Origin: Enterovirga aerilata
GTDB taxonomy: Bacteria; Pseudomonadota; Alphaproteobacteria; Rhizobiales; Beijerinckiaceae
Direction of reading: 5' to 3'
NCBI RefSeq assembly: GCF_013044135.1
Contig: NZ_JABEPP010000002.1
Span: 248,001-312,000, forward strand
Length of the DNA stretch: 64,000 nt
Within the stretch, counting starts at the first letter, position 1, and the number at the start of each line of letters is the position of its first letter. Under the pieces are notes generated by a model. That model made no database searches. It saw nothing but the letters and a program-made list of their open reading frames with translations, and was not told where the DNA came from. A program made the translations under genes and the position numbers. Below are positions 1-8,466 of this stretch, one piece after another.

Positions 1-91
1 GGATGCAGACGCGCAGGCAGGGCGTGGAGACGGGCGCCATGCGCCCTATGTGGCGTGCCCGCGCCCGTTCGTCACCTGGGGCCGGGCGCGG

Positions 92-1615
92 TCACGCCGC
101 CTGCGTCTTCTTGCGACGCTCGACATCGACCGCCGGGAGCGCGTCGATGACCCGCGCCGCCGGGAAGGTCACGATGACCTCCGTTCCCTCGCGCGGCTTC
201 GACCTGAGCTGGAACCCGCCGCCATGGAGGTCGATCAGGCCCTTCACGATGGGCAGGCCGAGGCCGGAGCCCTGCTCGGCCGTCTTGATGGCGAGCGAGC
301 CGCGGCCGAAGGACGACATGACGACCGGGATCTCCTCCTCCGGGATGCCGGGCCCGGTGTCCTTTACGCTGACATATTGCCCGCCGGACGAGGTCCAGCC
401 GACCTTGATCGTGATCTCGCCGCCCTGCGGGGTGAACTTGACCGCGTTGGACAGGATGTTGAGCACGATCTGGCGGACGGCCCGCTCGTCCGCCCACAGG
501 CGGGGGAGGGAGGGGTCCAGGAACTCCCGGAAGGTCTGGTTCTTGGCCTTGGCCTTCAGCGCCAGCATGTGGCGGCAATCGGCCACGATATGGGCGAGCT
601 GGACGGCCTCCTCCTTGAGCTCGTAGCGTCCCGCCTCGATGCGGGAGAGGTCGAGGATCTCGTTGATGAGGGTCAGGAGGTGCTGGCCCGACGCATGGAT
701 GTCGGCCGAATAGTCCTTGTAGGCCGGCGTCGCGTGCGTGCCGAACACCTCGTTCTGCATCACCTCCGAGAAGCCCAGGATGGCGTTCAGCGGCGTGCGC
801 AGCTCGTGGCTCATCGTGGCGAGGAAGCGCGACTTGGCGAGGTTCGCCTCCTCGGCCCGACGGCGTGCCTCGTCCGAGTTCGCCTTCGCCTGCTCGAGCT
901 CGGCGAACATCGCGTCCTTCTCCGACCGGGACTGGATGGTCGAGAGCGCGCTCGAATAGAGCCGGTTCGCCAGGATCACGAAGAACAGGATCGCGCTGGA
1001 CGTCATCGCGAGCAGCATGATCGCGTCGAAATCGCGCTGGTTGGCCGCGATCGAGAGCGCGATCGCGGCGAGCGGCGCGAGCCCGAGATAGACCGCCAGC
1101 GGGATCGTGGCCGACAGGCTCGTCGTGACGGCCGTCACCATCAGGACGACGAACAGCGCAAAGCCGTTCGTCCCGGCTTCCACATGCGCGAGCGTCTGGA
1201 CCGCGAGGCCCCAAGTCAGGCCGGTGATGAGCTCGAGCAGAATGAAGCGGCGCCGCCATTCGGCGAGCCGGACCTCCTCGGCCGGCGTGGCGAGAAAGCG
1301 CTGCGCGAGGAGTAGCATCGTGCCGATCACCACGACCGCGATGCAGAGCCAGCTGGTGGTCTGGCCGATCGGCACCCATAGCGACGAGACAAGCGCGATG
1401 ACGGTCGCGAAGACCAGCAGCAGGATCGAGCTGCCGCTATGATACTGTGCGAAGAGGCGGACGAGCTCGTATTCGTAGGAGCGCTCGAGGCCGACGGAGG
1501 AGGTCAGCTTCTCGCGTGCGCTCCGCATCTCCTTGGCGAGCTTGCGGCGTTGCACGGCGCCCTGCAGCGCGGGGCCACGCCCCTGCTGAACGATCTGAGC
1601 CGTCAACTCGCCCAT
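92..1615 (-). CDS. Membrane-bound sensor histidine kinase (HisKA/HATPase_c)
   Basis: Sensor kinase of a two-component or phosphorelay system in the inner membrane. After a cytoplasmic N-terminus of about 60 residues there are about six hydrophobic segments between residues 62 and 220, then a charged coiled-coil stretch (225-262). The dimerisation box 'FLATMSHELRTPLNAILGF' puts the phospho-acceptor at His270. The ATPase domain shows the N box 'NILSNAVKF' (Asn390), 'DTGPGIP' and 'GSGLGLPIVKGL'. The 'SHELRTPLNAILGFSEVM' wording resembles the PleC/DivJ group of alphaproteobacterial kinases, but the sensor half is only a membrane domain. No receiver domain is attached and no response regulator adjoins it. 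ATG start. It diverges from the nuclease gene, and a TTAACC half-site (1674-1679) lies between them. Confidence 0.9.
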   Translation of the reverse strand: MGELTAQIVQQGRGPALQGAVQRRKLAKEMRSAREKLTSSVGLERSYEYELVRLFAQYHSGSSILLLVFATVIALVSSLWVPIGQTTSWLCIAVVVIGTMLLLAQRFLATPAEEVRLAEWRRRFILLELITGLTWGLAVQTLAHVEAGTNGFALFVVLMVTAVTTSLSATIPLAVYLGLAPLAAIALSIAANQRDFDAIMLLAMTSSAILFFVILANRLYSSALSTIQSRSEKDAMFAELEQAKANSDEARRRAEEANLAKSRFLATMSHELRTPLNAILGFSEVMQNEVFGTHATPAYKDYSADIHASGQHLLTLINEILDLSRIEAGRYELKEEAVQLAHIVADCRHMLALKAKAKNQTFREFLDPSLPRLWADERAVRQIVLNILSNAVKFTPQGGEITIKVGWTSSGGQYVSVKDTGPGIPEEEIPVVMSSFGRGSLAIKTAEQGSGLGLPIVKGLIDLHGGGFQLRSKPREGTEVIVTFPAARVIDALPAVDVERRKKTQAA

Positions 1616-1736
1616 TTACGCACGCACACTCGCCGGGGTTACGCGCCGGTTCGAGCATCATGCTTCGGAAACGTTAACCTCCTCCTGACGATATCCGTAA
1701 AGTCGACGTTCACCGGGCGGGCCTCTTTGGCGCCCC

Positions 1737-2219
1737 ATGCTTCGTCGCCTGGACGGTCTTATCGCGACCCTGGTCCTGGTCGCGCTCGCGATCGGGGCCG
1801 TGTCTGTCCGGCGCGAACCGGAACGCCTCGCCGGCGACGTGCGGGTCGTCGACGGCGACACGATCGAGCTCGGCGGACGGCGGCTCCGCATCGCCGGGAT
1901 CGATGCGCCGGAGCTCCGTCAGACCTGCGAGCGGGGAGGGGAACTCTATCGCTGCGGCGAGACGGCCCGGGAGGAGCTGCGCCGGCTCGCCGGACCCGGC
2001 CTCACCTGCCGTGTCGCGGGGCGCGACCGCTATGCCCGCGACCTCGCGGTCTGCGAGGCGGGCGGCCGGGACGTCGGCGCGGCGCTGGTCTCGGCCGGCC
2101 TCGCGACCGCCTATGGCCGGTACGAGGCCGAGGAGCGGGAGGCCCGCCGGCGCCGCCTTGGTCTCTGGGCAGGCACCTTCCAGCGGCCGGCGGAATGGCG
2201 CGAGGCGCATCCGCGCTGA
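1737..2219 (+). CDS. Thermonuclease-family (SNase-like) secreted/anchored nuclease
   Basis: Small staphylococcal-nuclease-fold protein of 160 residues. Residues 5-24 form a hydrophobic signal or anchor segment, so the OB-fold domain probably faces the periplasm. Visible motifs are 'VDGDTIEL' (calcium-binding Asp region), 'RIAGIDAPE' (catalytic Arg region) and 'DRYARDLAVC', the usual SNase order. Cysteines near the middle could form a disulfide. The ATG follows a 121-bp gap that also holds the start of the divergent kinase. The family cleaves nucleic acid, but the substrate here is not known. Confidence 0.85.
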   Translation: MLRRLDGLIATLVLVALAIGAVSVRREPERLAGDVRVVDGDTIELGGRRLRIAGIDAPELRQTCERGGELYRCGETAREELRRLAGPGLTCRVAGRDRYARDLAVCEAGGRDVGAALVSAGLATAYGRYEAEEREARRRRLGLWAGTFQRPAEWREAHPR

Positions 2220-2294
2220 GATCTTGTCTTGCCCGAGACTGCCGGCTCCGCGACAAGCGGGCCGGGACTGCCGATGCGGAGCGGGAGGAACATC

Positions 2295-2906
2295 ATGAAG
2301 CTGTACGATTCCGGCCGCGCGCCCAATCCGCGGCGGGTGAAGATCTTCCTCGCAGAGAAAGGGATCACGATCCCGACGGAGCAGATCGACCTGACGAGAC
2401 TCGAGCACAAGGGAGAGGCCTATTCGGCCCTCAACCCCGTCCAGCAGGTGCCGGCGCTCGTCCTGGACGACGATTTCGTGCTCACCGAGACCATCGCGAT
2501 CTGCCGCTACTTCGAGGAGCTGCAGCCGGAACCGCCGCTCTTCGGCACGGACGCGTTCTCGCGCGCGCTCGTCGAGATGTGGCAGCGGAGGATCGAGTTC
2601 GGCCTCCTCGTGCCGGTCGCGGCGGTGTTCCGCCACCTTCACCCCGCCATGGCGCAGATGGAGGTGCCGCAGGTGCCGGCCTGGGGCGAGGCCAACAAGG
2701 AGCGCGTCAACCGCTTCCTCGCCGTTCTCGACAAGGAGCTGGTCGGGCAGAGATTCATCTGCGGGCCGAGCTTCACGGTGGCCGACATCACCGGCCTCGT
2801 CGGGCTCGATTTCATGAAGCCGGCGAAGCTCGCCGTCCCGGACGAGTTCACCCATGTGCGACGCTGGCACGAGGCGCTGTCGGCCCGGCCGAGCGCGAAG
2901 GCCTGA
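2295..2906 (+). CDS. Glutathione S-transferase family protein
   Basis: Cytosolic GST of 203 residues. The N-terminal thioredoxin-like domain reads 'MKLYDSGRAPNPRRVKIFL', with the cis-Pro motif 'QQVPALVLDD' and the glutathione-contacting 'LTETIAICRYF' (Thr-Glu-Thr in place of the common Glu-Ser). The helical C-terminal half carries the N-capping 'FTVADITGL' motif. An in-frame start 66 bp upstream exists, but the ATG chosen here follows 'GCGGGAGGAA', a good ribosome site, and matches the usual GST N-terminus. The substrate cannot be told from sequence; these enzymes usually conjugate or isomerise electrophiles. Confidence 0.88.
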   Translation: MKLYDSGRAPNPRRVKIFLAEKGITIPTEQIDLTRLEHKGEAYSALNPVQQVPALVLDDDFVLTETIAICRYFEELQPEPPLFGTDAFSRALVEMWQRRIEFGLLVPVAAVFRHLHPAMAQMEVPQVPAWGEANKERVNRFLAVLDKELVGQRFICGPSFTVADITGLVGLDFMKPAKLAVPDEFTHVRRWHEALSARPSAKA

Positions 2907-2921
2907 CGCGCATCCGGCCGC

Positions 2922-3599
2922 ATGGACGGGGAGGGCGGGCCGGGCTTTCTGCCCGCAATGGGCGCCGAGCTGTGGGACGAGGCGGAGGAATTCGAGACGA
3001 TCGCGGCGCGCTTGCGTGCGTGCCGGGTCTGCCGGGATAGCCCCCGGTATGGCGAGAGGCTGCCGCACGAGCCGCGGCCCATCCTGCAGGGCTCGGCCGG
3101 GGCCCGGCTCTGCATCGCGAGCCAGGCGCCCGGCAATCGCGCGAATATCAGCGGCCGGCCGTTCGACGACCCGTCGGGCGTGCGGCTGCGGAGCTGGCTC
3201 GGGCTCGACGAGGCGCGCTTCTACGACCCCGCACGCCTGGCTATCGTGCCGATGGGGCACTGCTTCCCGGGCTATGACAGGCATGGCGGCGACATGCCCC
3301 CGCGGCGCGAATGCGCGGAGGCCTGGCGCGAGCCGGTCTTCGCCGCCCTGCCGCGCCTCGAGCTGGTCCTGGTGATCGGGCTCTATGCCCAGGGCTGGCA
3401 TCTCGGGCGGGGCCGGTCCGGCCTCACCGAGACCGTCCGGCGCTGGCGGGAGATCTTCGCCGAGGAGCGCCGGCCGCGCCTGCTGCCGCTACCCCATCCG
3501 TCGTGGCGCAACTCGGGATGGCTGAAGCGCCATCCCTGGTTCGAGGCCGAGCTCCTGCCCGTGCTGCGGGCGGAGGTCGCACGACTGGTCGGAGGCTAG
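2922..3599 (+). CDS. Uracil-DNA glycosylase family protein
   Basis: UDG-superfamily protein of 225 residues. The N-terminal 'RACRVC' pair is followed by 'IASQAPGNRANISGRPFDD', the position of the catalytic water-activating loop, and 'PLPHPSWRNSGW' near residue 190 matches the conserved minor-groove 'HPS' loop. Only one clear CxxC is visible, so an iron-sulfur cluster as in family 4/5 enzymes is doubtful. It follows the GST gene after 15 bp and may share its transcript. Likely role is base-excision repair; activity on uracil is assumed from the family only. Confidence 0.8.
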   Translation: MDGEGGPGFLPAMGAELWDEAEEFETIAARLRACRVCRDSPRYGERLPHEPRPILQGSAGARLCIASQAPGNRANISGRPFDDPSGVRLRSWLGLDEARFYDPARLAIVPMGHCFPGYDRHGGDMPPRRECAEAWREPVFAALPRLELVLVIGLYAQGWHLGRGRSGLTETVRRWREIFAEERRPRLLPLPHPSWRNSGWLKRHPWFEAELLPVLRAEVARLVGG

Positions 3600-3817
3600 C
3601 GTCTCGTTCGATCGGCTTGGCCCCGACGGCGCCGCAGCGGCAGGCCGCGCCCCAACGAGATCGCCCAAGCATACAGACGAGGTCCGTCCAGCCAAGCGCC
3701 CTGTAACTCCGGAGTTACTCCCTCTTCTCGGGTTGCCGGTGCCGTCGTCGAAGCCTATCCAACGGGTGGCGCCCTTGCGACGAAACCCTCGCCCGCGGTC
3801 AGAGAGGGGACCTCTCG

Positions 3818-4705
3818 ATGCTTGCCACCTTTCTGAACGCCAAAAGGGCAGCATCCGACACGTTCTGGGGCCTGAAGAGATTGCCCTGGAACTTCGATCG
3901 CTTCGAGAAGCTCGTCTTTACGGCGGCGCTATCACCCATTGACCAGTATGTCGCGCTCAATATAGCGATGCGAAACGATGCGATATTCGAGGTCAGCTAC
4001 GCCTACTGGCGGATCAAGCGGATCAACAAGATCCTTGAGATCTACGGCGAGGATTTTTTCCGGGGGAAGCGCATCCTCGAGCTAGGCTCAGGCCTGTCCG
4101 ATATCGGCGCTTTCTTTGCGGATCTCGGCGCCGAGGTGCTATGTCTCGAAGGGCGACAAGAGACGGTTCGCCTGGCAAGGCTGAAGCACCGCAAGGTCGA
4201 TCGCCTCAGGATCGAGCAGCACGACCTCGAGCAGGATTTCTCTCGTTTCGGCAGATTCGACCTGCTTATTCACTTCGGTCTGCTGTACCACATTCCCGAC
4301 GTCGATGGACATCTCAGTCGATGCTTCGCGATGGCCGACGAAATCGTCCTGGAAAGCGTCGTGTGCGACTCCACCAACCCTGAAAAGATCGTCCTCGTAG
4401 AGGGAAATTCCAACGTCATCGAGGAATGCCTGCACGGAACGGGAAGCAGGCCGTCTCCATCTTACGTGGAGCGTATCGCGGAAGAGAACGGCTTTTTGGT
4501 CGCCCGGCATTTCACGTCCGACCTGAACGTGGACAGGCTGTTCGTCTACGACTGGGAGCACAAGAACGACGGCAATCTCGGCGGATGGCGAAACAGGCGT
4601 TTCTGGCGCTTCTCCCGCACGAAGTACCACGAGGGTGCGGACCGTTGGACGGAGCCGGGCAATCCGTCGAGGATCACGACGCGGCCGTCGCTGAAGGCGA
4701 TCTGA
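3818..4705 (+). CDS. Class I SAM-dependent methyltransferase, low-GC
   Basis: Rossmann-fold methyltransferase of 295 residues. Motif I is 'ILELGSGLSDIGAFFADLG' near residues 88-106, followed by the acidic ribose-binding 'LCLEG'. 'FDLLIHFGLLYHIPD' fits motif IV/post-I of type-11-like methyltransferases. The N-terminal 80 residues are helical and not recognised. The start follows a strong 'AGAGAGGGGACC' site. Base composition is clearly lower than the neighbours (32 G+C in the 60 bases 3961-4020), and codons such as ATA, TTT and AAC are used more freely, which suggests lateral acquisition. The substrate is unknown; surface-glycan or lipid modification would be plausible but is unsupported. Confidence 0.8.
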   Translation: MLATFLNAKRAASDTFWGLKRLPWNFDRFEKLVFTAALSPIDQYVALNIAMRNDAIFEVSYAYWRIKRINKILEIYGEDFFRGKRILELGSGLSDIGAFFADLGAEVLCLEGRQETVRLARLKHRKVDRLRIEQHDLEQDFSRFGRFDLLIHFGLLYHIPDVDGHLSRCFAMADEIVLESVVCDSTNPEKIVLVEGNSNVIEECLHGTGSRPSPSYVERIAEENGFLVARHFTSDLNVDRLFVYDWEHKNDGNLGGWRNRRFWRFSRTKYHEGADRWTEPGNPSRITTRPSLKAI

Positions 4706-4749
4706 GGGGCAGGGCTGCGGGTCGCTCCGTCGGGCGGTTTGTGGACCGA

Positions 4750-4775
4750 AGAGGCGGTACTTTCGGACCGCCTCT
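4750..4775. terminator. Inverted repeat between convergent genes
   Basis: Perfect 9-bp arms AGAGGCGGT / ACCGCCTCT around an 8-nt loop, lying between the 3' ends of the methyltransferase and the dehydrogenase genes. There is no clear T-run on either side, so a bidirectional terminator is likely from position and structure only. Confidence 0.45.
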
Positions 4776-4820
4776 CCCGCTCGCGGCAGGCCCTCGGCGG
4801 CCGAGTTCGTCGAGCTCGGA

Positions 4821-5702
4821 CTAGCCCTTCTTCGCGCTCTGCTGCAGGCGGGCGAGGAGGCTGGACGTGTCCCAGCGGTTCCCGCCCATGCGCTGCACCT
4901 CGCCGTAGAACTGGTCGACGATCGCGGTGACGGGCAGCGTCGCGCCGTTGCGGCGCGCCTCGTCCAGGCAGATCGACAGGTCCTTGCGCATCCAGTCGAC
5001 CGCGAAGCCGAACTCGTACTTGCCCTCGTTCATGGTCTTGCCGCGGTTCTCCATCTGCCAGGAGCCGGCGGCGCCCTTCGAGATCACGTCGAGCACGGCC
5101 TCGATGTCGAGCCCGGCATGCTTGCCGAAATGGATCGCCTCGGCGAGGCCCTGGACGAGGCCCGCAATGCAGATCTGGTTCATCATCTTGGCGAGCTGCC
5201 CGGAGCCCGCCGGTCCGAGGAGGCGGCACGACCGCGCGTAGCTCATGATGACCGGCTCGACGCGCGCGTAGGTTTCCGCCTCGCCGCCGCACATGACCGT
5301 GAGGACCCCGTTCTCCGCGCCGGCCTGGCCGCCGGAGACCGGCGCGTCGACGAAGCCGAAGCCGCGCTCGGTCGCGACCGCCTCGAGCTCGCGCGCCACG
5401 AGCGCCGAGGCGGTGGTGTGGTCGACGAAGGCAGCGCCTTTGGCCATCGTCTCGAAGGCGCCGCCGCTGGCCGTCGTGACCGAGCGGAGGTCGTCGTCGT
5501 TGCCGACGCAGGCGAAGACGATCTCCTGCCCTTCCGCCGCTTCGGCCGGCGTCCTGGCGGCCCGGCCGCCGTTCTCGGAGACCCATTTCTCGGCCTTGGC
5601 GAAGGTGCGATTGTACACCGTGACCTCGTGCCCCTTCTGGCCGAGGTGCCGGGCCATGGGATAGCCCATCACGCCGAGGCCCAGGAACGCCACTCTCGCC
5701 AT
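4821..5702 (-). CDS. NAD(P)-dependent beta-hydroxyacid dehydrogenase (HIBADH/GarR-like)
   Basis: Cytosolic dehydrogenase of the 3-hydroxyisobutyrate / tartronate-semialdehyde reductase family, 293 residues. The N-terminal Rossmann domain has 'FLGLGVMGYPMARHL'; the substrate motif 'DAPVSGGQAGAENG' and the catalytic lysine motif 'GSGQLAKMMNQ' are both present. The ATG five codons into the longest frame is preferred because 'GGGGGAAACG' precedes it. It is the last gene of the run that starts with the TRAP permeases, 59 bp after the binding protein, so its substrate may be the imported hydroxy- or keto-acid. Members act on 3-hydroxyisobutyrate, tartronate semialdehyde or succinic semialdehyde, and the sequence does not decide among these. 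Confidence 0.88.
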   Translation of the reverse strand: MARVAFLGLGVMGYPMARHLGQKGHEVTVYNRTFAKAEKWVSENGGRAARTPAEAAEGQEIVFACVGNDDDLRSVTTASGGAFETMAKGAAFVDHTTASALVARELEAVATERGFGFVDAPVSGGQAGAENGVLTVMCGGEAETYARVEPVIMSYARSCRLLGPAGSGQLAKMMNQICIAGLVQGLAEAIHFGKHAGLDIEAVLDVISKGAAGSWQMENRGKTMNEGKYEFGFAVDWMRKDLSICLDEARRNGATLPVTAIVDQFYGEVQRMGGNRWDTSSLLARLQQSAKKG

Positions 5703-5761
5703 CGTTTCCCCCTGCAATGCCGGCCGCTCTTAGGGAGCCCGCGCGGGCGGGTCAAACCGGC

Positions 5762-6532
5762 TCACTTGATATCGAACGGGATGAACTTCGCCCGGATGCG
5801 GTCGTAGGCGCCGCTCGCGATCACCCGCCCGATCGCCGCATCGAAGAAGGCGACGAGCGCGGCATCGCCCCGGCGGACGCCCACGCCGATTCCCTCGCCG
5901 CGATCGACCGGCAGATCCGCCACGAAGCGGCAGCACGTCTTGCCTTCGCGGCTCTGCAGGAACCTGAACAGCACGAGCTTGTCGCCGAGCACGTAGTCGA
6001 GCCGGCCCGTCAGCAGGTCGAGATTGGCCTCCTCCTGCTTGGCGAAGGGGCGGAGCTCCGTGCTCGGGTAGTTGCTCTCCAGGAAGCCAGCGAACTCGCT
6101 CTCCGCGATCACGCCGACGGACTTGCCGACCAGGTCGGGCACCCCGCCGGAGGCGCTGGCAGCGGTCGCCTTCTGGGCGATCAGGGCGGCGGGGATGCGG
6201 TAATAGGGTCTGGAGAACGAGACCCGCTTGCGCCGCTCCTTGGTGATCTCGAGCGAGGACATGATGGCGTCGTAGCGGCGCTCCTTGAGCCCGCCGATCA
6301 TCCCGTCCCAGTCCTGCAGGACGAAGCTGCAGGAGGCCCCCATCGCCTCGCACATGGCGCGGCCGAGCTCGATCTCGAAGCCGGCCGGCTCGTTGTTCTC
6401 GACATAGTTGAAAGGCGGATAGGCGCCCTCCGTGGCGATCCGGATCGTCGTCTGCGGCGACGCGGACTGCGCCCAGGCGCCGGCGGTGCCCAGGAGCGAG
6501 ACCAGGCCGACGATGAGCGCGCGGAGCGTCAC
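5762..6532 (-). CDS. Periplasmic solute-binding protein (PBPb / SBP_bac_3 family)
   Basis: Family-3 type extracellular binding protein of 256 residues, as found in polar amino-acid ABC importers. It has a signal peptide (residues 1-21, ending 'GAWAQS'), the typical opening 'IRIATEGAYPPFNYVE' and the signature 'GFEIELGRAMCEAMG' (ligand-contact region), then 'YDAIMSSLEITKERRKRVSFS'-like family sequence. The GTG start overlaps the stop of the large TRAP permease (GTGA), implying translational coupling. No ABC permease or ATPase is nearby. Pairing an ABC-class binding protein with TRAP permeases is unusual and is listed as a finding. Confidence 0.88.
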   Translation of the reverse strand: MTLRALIVGLVSLLGTAGAWAQSASPQTTIRIATEGAYPPFNYVENNEPAGFEIELGRAMCEAMGASCSFVLQDWDGMIGGLKERRYDAIMSSLEITKERRKRVSFSRPYYRIPAALIAQKATAASASGGVPDLVGKSVGVIAESEFAGFLESNYPSTELRPFAKQEEANLDLLTGRLDYVLGDKLVLFRFLQSREGKTCCRFVADLPVDRGEGIGVGVRRGDAALVAFFDAAIGRVIASGAYDRIRAKFIPFDIK

Positions 6533-8427
6533 TGGATCCTTGGCGGCGCGCCGAGATCGATCGGCGGCAGCCCGGCCGGGCCGCCCGGGCCGTCCAGTCC
6601 GGGCACCATGAGGTTGTCGAGGCTGCGCTGGACGGCGGCCGGATCGACCACCGGGGCCGCCGACTTATAGTGCATCACGATCTGCGGATAGAAGATCACG
6701 ATCGCGACCATGATGAGCTGGATCACCACGAAGGGGATCGCCCCCATATAGATCTGGCCGGTGGTCACGGGCGCCATCTGCCTGCCCGTGACGCGGTCGA
6801 GATAGGGCACCTTCGGGGCGACCGAGCGCAGGAAGAACAGCGCGAAGCCGAAGGGCGGATGCATGAAGCTCGTCTGCATGTTCACCGCCAGCATCACGCC
6901 GAACCAGATGAGGTCGATCCCGAGCTTGTCGGCCACCGGCCCGAGCAGCGGGATGATGATGAAGGCGAGCTCGAAATAGTCGAGGAAGAACGCCAGCACG
7001 AAGACGAGCGCGTTCACGACGACCAGGAAGCCGATCTGGCCGCCCGGGAGCGAGGTCATCAGGTGCTCGACCCAGAGGTGTCCGTTCACGCCATAGAAGG
7101 TGAGCGAGAAGACGCGGGCGCCGAGCAGGATGAAAATCACGAAGGCCGAGAGCTTCGCGGTCGCCTCCGTGGCCTGCTGGAGCAGGGTCCAGTTGAAGCG
7201 GGCCGGGTTGCGGTCGAGCCGACGCTTGAAGGCGGCGAGGATGATGGACCCGAGCGCGCCCATGGCGCCGCCCTCCGTCGGGGTTGCGACGCCGATGAAG
7301 ATCGTGCCCAGCACGAGGAAGATCAGGAGCAGGGGCGGCACCATCACGAAGGTGACCTGCGTCGCCATCTTCGACATCAGCGTGAGGCCGCCGATGCGCT
7401 CCGCGAGGCCGACGATCAAGGCGTAGAGGGCCGCGGCAGCCACCATTTCCAGGACGATCGCCGTGACCTCGTAGCTCGGATAGGAGCGGTGCAGCGCGAG
7501 ATACGCCGCCCCGAGCGCCACCACGATCGCGGCCGACAGCGCCACGCGGGCCGGGCCGAGGAAGCGATGCATCACGGCGCAGATCAGGGCGACGACCGTC
7601 GAGACGCAGATCGTCAGGATGACGAAGTCGGCGCCCGCCTTGATGCCGGTCTGGCCCATCACGTAGTAGCCGACGAGGCCCGAGAAGAGCACGAGCACGC
7701 CGAGCTGCCATACGCCGCGGGCACCGTTCGGCTCACGATAGCCGATCGCCTCCACCGGCAGGCCCGGCGCCGATTTCGGGTAGAGCTGCGTCATCAGGAA
7801 GACGTAGCCGGCATAGAGGCCGGACAGGATCAGGCCGGGCAGGAAGGCGCCCTCGTACATGTCGCCGACGGAGCGGCCGAGCTGGTCGGCCATGACGATG
7901 AGGACGAGGGAGGGCGGGATGATCTGGGCGAGCGTGCCGGAGGCCGCGATCACACCCGAGGCGAGGCGCCGGTCGTAGCCGTAGCGCAGCATGATCGGCA
8001 GCGAGATCAGGCCCATGGAGATCACGGAGGCGGCCACCACGCCCGTCGTCGCGGCCAGCAGCGCGCCCACGAAGATCACCGCATAGGCGAGCCCGCCGCG
8101 GATCGTGCCGAAGAGCTGGCCGATCGTGTCGAGCAGGTCCTCCGCCATGCCGGAGCGCTCGAGGATCAACCCCATGAAGGTGAAGAACGGGACCGCGAGC
8201 AGGACCTCGTTCGACATCACCTGGAAGACGCGCTCCGGCAGCGCCTGGAGCAGCGGCCAGCTCAGCGAGATCTCCTGCGGCGCGTAGGGCGCGAGCTCGA
8301 CCGCGATGACGAAGAAGAGGAGCCCGTTCGCGGCCAGCGCGAAGGCCACCGGGTATCCGAGCAGCAGGAACACGACCAGCGCGGCGAACATGATCGGCGC
8401 GAGGTTGTGGGCGATCAGTTCAGCCAC
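6529..8427 (-). CDS. dctM: TRAP transporter large permease subunit (DctM family)
   Basis: Inner-membrane ion-coupled transporter subunit of the DctM type, 632 residues, with many hydrophobic helices. It is longer than classical DctM (about 430) because of an extra membrane block near residues 220-345, the form seen in alpha-keto-acid / 'mannitol-chloroaromatic' TRAP systems. Recognisable stretches are 'SNEVLLAVPFFTFMGLILERSGMAE' region, 'ASGTLAQIIPPSLVLIVMADQ' and 'VATPTEGGAMGALGS'. A GTG start follows 'AGAGGG'. It lies 39 bp after dctQ on the same strand. Its solute-binding partner is either the operon-linked family-3 protein or the TakP-like protein near 28 kb. Confidence 0.92.
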   Translation of the reverse strand: MAELIAHNLAPIMFAALVVFLLLGYPVAFALAANGLLFFVIAVELAPYAPQEISLSWPLLQALPERVFQVMSNEVLLAVPFFTFMGLILERSGMAEDLLDTIGQLFGTIRGGLAYAVIFVGALLAATTGVVAASVISMGLISLPIMLRYGYDRRLASGVIAASGTLAQIIPPSLVLIVMADQLGRSVGDMYEGAFLPGLILSGLYAGYVFLMTQLYPKSAPGLPVEAIGYREPNGARGVWQLGVLVLFSGLVGYYVMGQTGIKAGADFVILTICVSTVVALICAVMHRFLGPARVALSAAIVVALGAAYLALHRSYPSYEVTAIVLEMVAAAALYALIVGLAERIGGLTLMSKMATQVTFVMVPPLLLIFLVLGTIFIGVATPTEGGAMGALGSIILAAFKRRLDRNPARFNWTLLQQATEATAKLSAFVIFILLGARVFSLTFYGVNGHLWVEHLMTSLPGGQIGFLVVVNALVFVLAFFLDYFELAFIIIPLLGPVADKLGIDLIWFGVMLAVNMQTSFMHPPFGFALFFLRSVAPKVPYLDRVTGRQMAPVTTGQIYMGAIPFVVIQLIMVAIVIFYPQIVMHYKSAAPVVDPAAVQRSLDNLMVPGLDGPGGPAGLPPIDLGAPPRIQ

Positions 8428-8466
8428 GTGACCCTCTGGATTGCGTTGCGTCGTCGGAGCGCCGGG

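Noticed and set aside
1674-1679. CtrA half-site between the histidine kinase and nuclease genes
   Set aside because: Only one TTAA half is present; the expected partner at 7-nt spacing reads otherwise, so it is mentioned but not called.
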